From NCBI GenBank assembly GCA_002104985.1, contig MCGO01000004.1, positions 858,098 to 922,097 on the forward strand: DNA of 64,000 nt, read 5' to 3'. Below the pieces are notes generated by a model. That model was not told the DNA's origin. It saw only the letters and a program-made list of their open reading frames with translations, and searched no databases. How positions within the stretch are numbered: position 1 is the first letter of the stretch; each line of letters opens with the position of its first letter. The position numbers and the translations under genes are program-made. Source of the DNA: Rhizoclosmatium globosum (taxonomy: Eukaryota; Chytridiomycota; Chytridiomycetes; Chytridiales; Chytriomycetaceae). This document shows, one piece after another, positions 1 to 9,222 of this stretch.

Positions 1-10
1 ACAAAAGTTC

Positions 11-3000
11 ATGTCAGACAGCGAATCCGTGATTGTGCTGTCCTCTGACGAAGGCGAGCACCGGGACGAAGATGAGCTCATGACAGGCGAGTCAGGGGCC
101 GAATCCGAGGGTGAATACGAGGATTACAGCGGCGATGACGGTGGACATGGCGAGATGGAGACGGACAACGACGTCGGTGGTGGCGGTGGTGGTGGAGACG
201 CAGAAGAGGAGGCGCACGACGAGCAAGGAGAAGAACAAGAACAAGAACACGAACACGAACACGAACACGAAGAGCAGGACGACGACGACGACGACGACGA
301 AGAAGGCGGTGTGGCGGGCGACTACGGGGCCGCTGCGATGCCGGCCGACGACGACGGCGACGAGGGAAACAGCGACGGCTTCGACGAAGACGCGGATCCA
401 GACGGCGACGGCGATGTCTTTGAAGATGTCGAAGAAGTTGTTGTTGCGGACGAAGAAGGTGTCCGTGTCCGTGGTGGAAGAGATCCCTCAAACGCGTCGT
501 CCGCTTTCTTTCGTCAGCGATCCGCTTCTCCGGAATTCACAATTGCCACTGCCCCTTCAATCTCTCAATCGCGTCCTCCGTCTCTTCCTCCCTCGCCGGC
601 AAAGATGTCTCCTTCCCCGCATCCGCAACAACAGCAAATGCAGCAAATGCTGCAACTCCCTTTACCTTTGCCGCAGCAATATCCACCACATCCAACTACA
701 CATAAAGATCCTCAAATTACACGCGTTCTTGACTCATTGCGCATGCCACACCTCTCGACTTCCCTCAGATCCCTTGTTTCTCAAATACCCGGCTTCGACG
801 TGTTTCTAGACCGCCTTGATACGGTCTTGACAGTTGAAACATCTGATACCTTGACAAATGATACCCAACAGCAGAGTTCTTCTAGTTCATCAGATAAAGG
901 GAAGAGTGTGCTGTCGTCATCGTCGGACACGAACACAGATTTGGTTTTGTTGCGGAAGAAGGCTGAAGTTGGGAAGATGCGTTTGGATTTGGAGCTTGAT
1001 TTTGGTATTGTGTTTCTGTTTATTTGTTTGTCACTATGTCTTGTTCATGTTTGTTTTTTGTAGAGGAACGCGCGCATGTCTTTGAATCGGAAACGCGAAA
1101 GTTGCGGGAACAACTGAAAGTTGTCACTTTGAAACAGCAGGAAAATATCATTTTACATGGTATGTTTTTCAATGACATGACATTTGTGGAGTCTAAAATT
1201 TCATTACAGAAAGTACATCTTCAGCGGACAATTCACGGTCCAATGCCAAACTGAAAGAATCTCTTGACAAGAGCTCCAAAGAAATTGCAGAGTTGAAGGC
1301 ACAGATAACTGCACTGGAGTCAGATAAACGGAACCTGTCCTTGGTCGTCAATGGAAAGATTCAGGAAACAGATTCATATTATCGTATGTATAATGTATCG
1401 CGCTTTCCTTATACTAATGCTTTTGCATTTTCAGGTGAAATGGTACACCTACGTAAAGACCTTGACCAATCTCGCACCGACTCACGATCCCTTCAAGACC
1501 TTCTCCATACCTCACAATCGGCTGAATCAAAATATAAGCTTCTTCATCTGAGTGCGAGTCAGGAAGTTGATATGTTGAAACAGAATGCTGAGTGGTTGCA
1601 ACAAGAGCTGACGCGTAAAACCGATGAGTATCGGTCGTATCGAGCGGAAAAAGCTGCAGAAGTTATTAAACTGCAACAAGGACTTGAGGAAGCTGTGAAT
1701 GCGAAACGGTTGTATGAAGGAAAGAGTCGAAATTTGGAGGAACGAGTTGTTGTGCACGAGAAGCGTATTTTTGAATTGATGGGTCAAATTCAAGAGGTTT
1801 GCTTTCTATTATTTTATTCTTTTGGATTAGGCTTTGATAGCAACACACTACAACAAAACACAGGAAAAGGAAAAGCTTGTGAGCCAAGCACTTGCCTTCA
1901 AAAACGAAATGAATTCCCAAACGCGAATTTCGGAGCATAATCAGGCTCAGTACGAGGAACTCAGCAGACAGTTTATGGAGCACCAACAGGTGGTTCGAGA
2001 TACCCAGCATGCATTAGACGAACTTATGCTTGCGAAGACTGCTGCTGAGAAGAAGGTTGTTGAATTAGAAGCACTGAGTCAAGAGAGGAAGACGCGGTTG
2101 GATGAATTGGAGAAGCAGTTGGAGGCAATTAATAAGGAGGCAATTCATAATGTTGTTGGAACTGATGTAAGAATCCGTTTGTTATGTAATGTTTATTACC
2201 TGACGGAATCTGATATGTTTGTTTGCAGTTATCTATTATTGGCCCCGCTGCTCAAGCCGCGAATGCATTGCAAAAGTCTGGAAAGACTTTCACTCAAATA
2301 GTAAGATGCTATTACATGTTATATTGGAAGCTAATCAAGACCATTCAAGTACCTGGAATACATCAGCCTGAATGACGAAAACATTGGCCTTAAATCAGAT
2401 GTTGCGCGTTTGACCGAGCACTTGAACGGTGTATTGAATGATCTTAATGAACGAGTTGAGTCTATATTTGGTTTATTTGCGGGTTTCTGATTTCAAGTAA
2501 ATAGGCACCCATAATTAAGCAAGTCTCAGAAGACAAGCAAATGCTTGAAAAAGATATGGAGAAGATGCTGCAAGAAATGAATCGGTGCCAGGAGGAACGA
2601 GAAGAGGCTGTTGCATTTGCTACCAATGCGAAGGAGCAAATTGAGGCTTTGAGCCTCAAAAACAAAAGTCTGGATCAAGGTTCATATCATCAAGTAGTGA
2701 ATTCTGGTCAACTTAAACTCTTTATTAGAATCACATGATTTGGGCCGTCAAGTTCAACATTTATTGCTCGAACTAGAAAGGCTGAAAGCTGGTCCCAACT
2801 TGGACCTTCGATCTCGTTCTCCAATTCTCCGCAACGCCGACCCCTCCCAATCAACCCACAGCGGTCGCATTATATCAGAACGCCTCGTTCTCTTTGACTC
2901 CATCACCGAAATGCAAGCACAGAATCAGCAACTCCGCAGTTCCCTTCGCAGTGTCAGCGACGCGCTAGCAAAACTCGAACAAAACGTTGCAGCACAAGTT

Positions 3001-6000
3001 GAAGCAAAAGTGAGCCATGAGTTGGAGGAAACAGTGGTTGTCCTGCACGACTTGCGTGAGCAAGTCCGTGTTGCGAATTTGAAGTATGATACGATTGTAA
3101 GGGAGCGTGATGAATTGAAATGGGCGCTTGAAAATGGTGGTGGTAGTGGTAATGGTGGGGAAAGTGATGTTATGCGAGCAAGTATTGGAAGTAGCAGTGT
3201 ATTTGGGTCTAGCCGGATGGAGGTTTCTACACCGACTCCACGGTTTAGAGCGTCTGTTTCTTCGCGGCCTGGAACTCCTATGCTTCCTGGAAGTGGGGCT
3301 CTTGGGTCTCGGTTTGTTGGTTATGATGCTGGAGCGCAGTTGTTGAATGTTCAGGTTTTACAAGTTTCCCTTTTCAAGCTTGTGCTAGAGCTGATATTGT
3401 CTTGTTTTCTAATGTAGAATGAGTTCGAGGAGTTCAAGCAGACTGCCATGGCTGATATTCAAAAGTTTCGATTGTTGAATGATGAACTGAGTAAAGTCAA
3501 AGCAGAACTGGATGTACAAGTTGCTCGACTCCAAAGCTCCTTGGATAACTCGAACGGTGAGCGATATTTTGTTTTTTAGTGGTCCTAATTGACCGATCGG
3601 TGAATGGAATATAGAACGCAACAGAACGTTGTTGGAGCAGTTTGAAGCCTCCAAACTTGAATGTACACAACTGCATAATCAAGTTGAATCATACATGAAG
3701 CAACAATCAGTCAATGAAGCCCGATTACAAGAAGTATCGAATCAATTTTCTGAAACTCGTGCTGCTTTGGAGAGTAAGTCAACGGAGCTGCGGTTGTTAC
3801 GATCCGATCGAGAAGCTCTTGTCGTCAGAGAAGCGAAATTCGCAGCCGAAAATGAATCTCTTACGCAGCATTTGACTTCTGTGAAAGAACAGTTGTCAAG
3901 AGTGCAGAAAATGTATGACGATACCAATTCATTTAGCCGTGAGAGTACGGCGAAGGCTGAGGAGAAAGTGAAGGGGCTGGATGGACAGATGTAATGTGTT
4001 TTTGGATTGCTTTTGTTGGTTTCTCATTGCTTTCTTTGTGGTTTTAGCACACTTTTGCGAGCTCAGCTATCAGCTGCTCAGGATGACGCTCGAATTCGAA
4101 GCTTGCGTTATGAAACGAATATTAGCGATGCCAGATACCAGATTGAACGTCTTGTAAGTGAACTCGCGGTTTATTTTGGTCTGTATTTGCTCAAGTTTTA
4201 TGCCTCGCAGAATGCCGAACTCGCCGAAGCTGTGCGACTGAAAGAAGTTTCGAAAGCGGAAGAGCGCCGTTTGACACAACATTCCGAAGATTTGAGGTTG
4301 CGATTGACTTCTGCAGAGAGAAAAGTGGATCAGTTACAAGGCTCAATTAATGAAGCTTTGAGTACTCCTGAATCTGTCCGGTTACGTGAAGCCAAGAGTG
4401 AAATTGCTGACTTGAAGTAAGTTTTAACTTATAGATTCTGGTTACTGATATATCTTGTATCAGAATCGAGTTGCAAACAACACAAACTGCCTTAGACGCA
4501 CAAAAAGCTCATTCTGAGCAGTATAAAGCCATTGCGGCTTCTTCTGAAGAGAAATTAGCGGAACGTTTGGCAGAATTTAATGCAACATATGACCGCTTCA
4601 AAACTGAAATGGAAGAGCGTGTGGCTATCTTGCAGGTACAACGCGTCTTTTGTGCTACGAAAACAGACTTATCCTCTTTTATTTTCATTTAAGGCGGAGA
4701 AGCAAAGCTTGGAGGAAAGTAGAATAACAGCTGAAGCCAAACTTGCAGAAGTTACAAGTAGATTGGAGAAAGAGAATCATACTAGTAGCTTGGAGCTCAA
4801 GGCTTTGCAAGCAGCCAATTCTGAACTGCAAAACACTGTTTCAAAGCTCGAAAACTCTGAGAAATTGGTTCGTTTTCTTGGCTGACTCCATTAAGGTACT
4901 TTGATGTTAATGCTGTTATCATTTCTAGGCCGAAACATCCATTAAATCTTTGAATGATGAGTTGACTGTTCTTCAACATCGTTTGGCTGAGTCAAGAGAG
5001 GCGTATGAAAGAGTTGTTCGTACTGAAGCTGATAGGATCAAGACTCTTGAATCTGTCAAACGTGACCTAAAGGAAGCTCGCGAGGAAGTTCTTCAGTTCA
5101 AGGTATAGGTATTGTTTGGTTCGAGTAGTTGGACTTAATGTGGCACCTAGGAGCAAGCATTGTTCGCTGAGGGAGACGTTGAAGCAAACAAAAAGTTGTG
5201 GGAAAGCGCCAAGGAGAAGTTGGAGGAAGAGTTGTCGTCCTTGAGGAAAACGTGAGTTGCTTCGTTGATATCGAAAGATTCGGATCATTCACACAATTTC
5301 AGCAATCAAGATCTCTCTGTACAAAACAAAATACTCCACAACCAATTTGAGTCTTTATCGGCTCGAATGGTGTCCAGCCTTGATGCTGAAGGAGAGTCTT
5401 TGACAGTCGGTTCGCAAGAAGATCAGGAGCGAATGGAGCTTATTCGTCACTTGCGCCGTGATAAAGACAATTTGGCGAAAGACTTTGAAGTTTCGAAACA
5501 AAATGTGGAACGTTTACAAAAACAAGTAGACCAGCTACAATCGTTGTTGGACGAGTCTCGAAGCAAACTTGAGAATGTGAGAAACCAATATGATACCCCT
5601 TGGAAACTTTCGATATTGATGATGATGTTTGATGCAGGAGCGCAAGTCTCAAAAGTCGGCGGGCGAATTGGAAGCTTTGAACAAGGAGCTCTTGTCGAAG
5701 ATTGATCGTGTGAATGTCTTGACGGAGTCAAATGCAACCCTGCGTCATCACAACAATGTCATCACTCGAAAATTAGACACTCTTGAAGCCAAACTTCGCG
5801 CCAAGGAAATTGAGTACAGTCCTTTGAGAGGTTAGGCTTTCCTGCAATGGGGTGTATTGTGGATTTTAACTCTTAATTTCAGAGCAAAATGGTACTCTTT
5901 TGGCTGAGATTGAAGCATTCAAATCCCAAGTGCGCAGTTTGGAAGCTGAAAACATGAAGCTACTTGGCAGAGCGAATGAGATTCTTGGCAAATATAACGT

Positions 6001-7689
6001 AAGTTGTTAGAATGCCTGAATGTGTCGTACTTAATTGTTCGAATCAGCGTGTTGACCCAGCAGAGCATCAAGCACTGAAAGATCGTGTTGTTGAGTTGGA
6101 AGGAAAGCTCAACAAGTGTGAAGCTGACGGCAAAGTGGCTGCTGATAAACTGACAGAAATAACCCAAAGCTCTGAAGCCCGGATTTCCGCTTTAACAGCA
6201 GAAATTAATGAACTTCGAGCCGCTGCTCAAACTGCGAAAGAGGATGCTGCCAAGTTAAAAGACGAGCTTGCAGAGCAAACCAAGTCCAGTGAAGTAAGTT
6301 GCAAAATAATCTAACATTGGCCATTAATATCATGCCCTAGTTGGTTCCTCAATTGAGATCAGAAGTTGAACGATTGAACGAGAAAGTGAAAGCGAAAGTA
6401 ACTGAGGCGAACAGGCTCATCGTGACGAAAAATACCAAAATTACAGAGTTGAACGAAGAGAAGCGTGTTTTAGAAGAATCCAAAAAGACTTTGGAAGAAT
6501 CTTACGCCAACCTGTCCAAATTGTCTGAAACGTTTGAGACCGAAAAGGTGCGTTACTAATTTGATTCATGGACACGCTAATAATGTTCTGATAGCTGGAA
6601 TGGCAAGTGTCAAATCAAATGTTGGAAAGGTTGAATGCTGAGCTGACCACAAAGCTGGAGACTTTGACTGGTGAAAGTCAAGCGAGTGATAAAATCGCAA
6701 CAAAACCTGATGAACAACAAGCGCAACTGCCGGTGATTCAACAGATTCAGCAACAACAGCAGCAACAAGCACCTGCTGTACCGCCTTCACCTTCACCTTC
6801 TTCAAAACGTCCACGCGAAGACGAACAAGTCCCACCTTCAACCACTTCTCTGGTTTCGACTCAGCAGCCTGAGACTTTAGCTGACGAATCAGTTGCAAAA
6901 CGTGTTCGTGTAGCTGATGCTGTTGAAGAGACTTCGACAAAGCCTGAGGTGCCAACTGCTGATGCGGTAGTCGCTTCAACAGCTACATTGACAGCTACAC
7001 CTGCCCCGGTGAAAATTCAGCGAGCTCCTGGCGTAACTCCTTCTGCTACTCCTGCCGTACAAATTCTGCCTCAAACACCGCTTCCTGAAACTCCAAAACC
7101 AGCTGAAGTGGTTAAGGACAAAGCGTCAACATTGAACGAGATTCTGCAAAAGAAAATGGCAAACTTGAAGAAAGAGGGAATTGCATCTGGTTCTTCCAGT
7201 CCAGCCCAACAAGCTGTTGTCACTGAACCTACACCAGTTGTAGCGACCACAATCGCAAGCGCTACACCTGTTGGCATCGAAGTTTCTATTCCTCCCAACC
7301 AATCTGCATTTGCTACCACTTCAGCTTTTGCTTCAGTTTCAGGAGTATTGGGAAAAGGAAACGTTCGAATTCGTCCTCCTGGTGAGCAAGCTCCTGTTGT
7401 AGCTGTCACATCACCAGCAGTACCAGTAGCTGTTCGTCCAGTTCGTGGGAGACCTGTCCAGCAAAATACTGCAAGACAAGCTATTCAACAGATTCAGTAT
7501 CAACAGAATCCTCAAACTCCTGGTGCTGCAGTTCGGCCTGGAACGCTTCTGCGTCGACCTCCTCGTGGTGGATCTATTAACAGCAGCCCAGTCGGAGGAG
7601 CTCCTCCAATTCAACAAATTGGACAACAGCAACAGCAAGGTTTGGGAAGGGGTCAGGGGCGTGGAGTTCGTCCACCTCCTCAAGGATGA
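11..7689 (+). CDS. MLP1: TPR/Mlp-family nuclear basket nucleoporin
   Basis: This gene encodes a very long coiled-coil protein of the nuclear pore basket, used in mRNA export quality control and chromatin tethering in the known family. About 20 short introns interrupt it; joining exons gives an estimated 2,000-plus residues, against roughly 1,900-2,400 for yeast Mlp1 and human TPR. Family hallmarks are the stretch around 1560-1800 containing WLQQELTRKTDEYRSYRAEK and the segment near 2870-2940 with ISERLVLFDSITEMQAQNQQ, both matching conserved TPR blocks. The N-terminus (11-700) is strongly acidic with Glu/Asp/His runs, and opens with VIVLSSDEGE, a SUMO-interaction-like motif. The C-terminal tail (6700-7689) is Pro/Gln/Ala/Thr-rich and ends near repeated RP/RG dipeptides. 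The start is the first ATG at 11; the promoter lies outside the window. The first donor is at 1005 and its acceptor ends at 1063. Exon joins were made by eye and individual boundaries may be off. Confidence 0.88.
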
Positions 7690-7698
7690 AATATTTTA

Positions 7699-7735
7699 AC
7701 AATCAAATAAACAACTGTTGATAGGCATTTTATTT
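7699..7735 (+). repeat. Left 37-bp direct repeat bounding the 14-kb block
   Basis: This 37-bp sequence lies in the TPR 3' UTR and includes its AAATAAA-type polyadenylation signal. It recurs in the same orientation at 21870-21906 with one mismatch (G here at 7717, A there). It abuts the start of the RPL24-derived duplication at 7736. It is either a very long target duplication or a product of repair or recombination when the block was inserted. Confidence 0.85.
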
Positions 7736-8295
7736 CGGAATTCGGGCTGGGAATGTAATGGCGTTGAATTATTGCGATGGAGAAAGCGGATATCTGAACG
7801 GAATATCAAACTGGAAGCAGCATATATGATCGAAAAAAGGAATTACTTGCATTCCTCCTCTTTTCCCTCCAATCTACAATTGTACTAATCACTTTCCAAA
7901 AAAATCAGTCTTACCGTTTGATCAACGGAAAGTGCGAGTCCCTCTTCCTCCAGCGTATCAAGCCATCCAAGCTCGACTGGACCATCGTCTTCCGTCGTCT
8001 CCACAAGAAGGGACAAGCCGAGGAGGCCTCCAAGAAGCGTTCCCGCCGCACCGTCAAGGCTCAGCGTGCCGTCGTCGGAGCCACTTTGGACGCCATCAAG
8101 GCCAAGAAGGCTCAGAAGCCAGAGCTCCGTGCTTCCCTCCGTGCCGCTGCTGCTGCCAAGTCCAAGGAGGCCAAGAAGGTTGCTCAGGAGAAGAAGAAGG
8201 CTGAGTTGTCTCAGGTTAAGGCTGCCCAGAAGGGAAACATCTCTAAGCAGCAGTCTAAGGGTGCTGGTAAGAAGATCCAGGCTACTTCCCGTTAA
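7736..8295 (+). pseudogene. RPL24: 5'-truncated duplicate of RPL24
   Basis: This segment is nearly identical to 32159-32718. It contains the 3' part of RPL24 intron 2 with its branch site (TACTAAT) and acceptor, then the complete last exon from the codons SYRLINGKCESLF to the stop at 8293-8295. The two exon copies differ only at synonymous positions that I can see (for example 7936 region TGC/TGT, 8110 region CCA/CCT). It lacks the first two exons, the start codon, the N-terminal motif CNFSGFKIYPGHG and the promoter, so it cannot encode a full ribosomal protein L24. Because it keeps a working-looking acceptor just downstream of TPR, readthrough transcripts might splice into it. A recent duplication is more likely than a functional gene. 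Confidence 0.88.
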
Positions 8296-8561
8296 AGTTG
8301 CTATTTTCTGATTGTACGAAGGAAGGTTCTGTGATGACCAAATAAACTGTGTTCTTACTGGAATTATTGTCGTTTTCTCTTGGAATTTGATTTCGAGTCT
8401 TTGGGGTTACTGAATTTGAAACGTGTATATAAGTGACGAAATTGGTTTTGGAAACGGAGATGCGGGTGTCTCCTCGAACTGATGCTGGAGATCCCCACTG
8501 TAATCTCCATCTGACTTACTAAAATTTTTCTTCATTCAATTTAAGTTTCAAAAACCCCAAA

Positions 8562-8678
8562 ATGAACTTCTTATCGAATCATCACATGAACCCGCTTCAG
8601 CAACAGCAACAACAAAATATCACACAGAAGCATACACAACTTTTATTTTCGCCTTTACCGGGTACTGTTTACGTTTAG
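8562..8678 (+). pseudogene. Truncated 5' fragment of the cyclin-like gene
   Basis: The duplication that brought the RPL24 fragment also copied the intergenic DNA and about the first 27 codons of the neighbouring gene at 32981. The open frame starts MNFLSNHHMNPLQQ and follows the source up to about 8642 (QKHTQ), then continues for about a dozen unrelated codons to a TAG at 8676-8678. Two amino-acid changes relative to the source are visible early on (NQH to NHH). It is too short to carry the cyclin-like region. Upstream DNA differs from the source by a 4-nt net insertion (GTGTATATAAGTG versus GTGGAAGTG). Confidence 0.8.
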
Positions 8679-9222
8679 CGTTCAATGGTTACCGTTTATC
8701 CTTACTGTTTACTTTTTTCTGTACGTTTACTGCTTAATTTTATTACAAATGATTACAAAATGAAGTCCACTGTTTTCATTACAATCTTCATTTCAAAGAG
8801 AAGTCTGATAGATCTGAAAGAAAAGAAATCGGAAACAAGAAGGGGTAAAAAAACTGGGCAAAGTCTTGGAAGAGTGGACTTGCGTTGGGGTGACTCCAAA
8901 AAAGACGAAACAGAGAGAGGAGTGAGGAGGGAGACTTAAAACTGTTTTAAGGGTGATTCCTTAAGTTTAGCCCTTTCATATCCTCAGATAAAGGCCCCCG
9001 GTGACCTCACCTACAGGCGAGGTGATAAACCGTCCCGGAGACCTCACCTACAGGCGAAAAAATAAAGGGTCCGGTTGACCTCACCTACAGGCGAGGTAAT
9101 AAACTTTTGTTCGAAAGTGAGAAATAACCCTCAAAATTTCTGAAGCAAGTGAGTTGATCCCCTTCATCCCTTCATCCCTTCCTTTCCAATCTGCGAGGTG
9201 TGTATAGTGGTCCAATTTCATT
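8643..9222. other. Non-coding stretch upstream of the giant gene
   Basis: No convincing gene is seen. 8660-8740 has degenerate short repeats of the TGTTTAC/GTTTACTG type. 8815-8940 is purine-rich on the top strand. 9003-9097 holds three 37-nt tandem units described separately. The rest, up to the ATG at 9223, is pyrimidine-rich (CCCTTCATCCCTTCATCCC near 9160) and may be the promoter or 5' UTR of the large gene. Confidence 0.6.
9003..9113 (+). repeat. Three 37-nt tandem units with hairpin-forming cores
   Basis: The 18-nt core GACCTCACCTACAGGCGA starts at 9003, 9040 and 9077, an exact 37-nt period. The 19-nt remainder of each unit varies, but each core is preceded by a CCCGG/TCCGG-like stretch. 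In units 1 and 3 the core is followed by GGT, so CCTCACC and GGCGAGG can pair across a TACA loop with one A-C mismatch; unit 2 lacks the right half of the arm. The unit count is too low and the spacers too short for a CRISPR array. Subterminal transposase-binding repeats, promoter iterons or structured RNA are all possible. Confidence 0.75.

Noticed and set aside
78..491. Arg/His-rich antisense open frame at the start of the window
   Set aside because: Shadow of the Glu/Asp-rich TPR N-terminus; low-complexity complement with no independent support.
7918..8295. Second functional RPL24 gene
   Set aside because: No start codon, no first two exons and no promoter; the open frame begins mid-protein after an intron remnant.
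9003..9113. CRISPR array
   Set aside because: Only three units, an imperfect middle unit, 19-nt spacers sharing CCGG-like ends, and a eukaryotic context.
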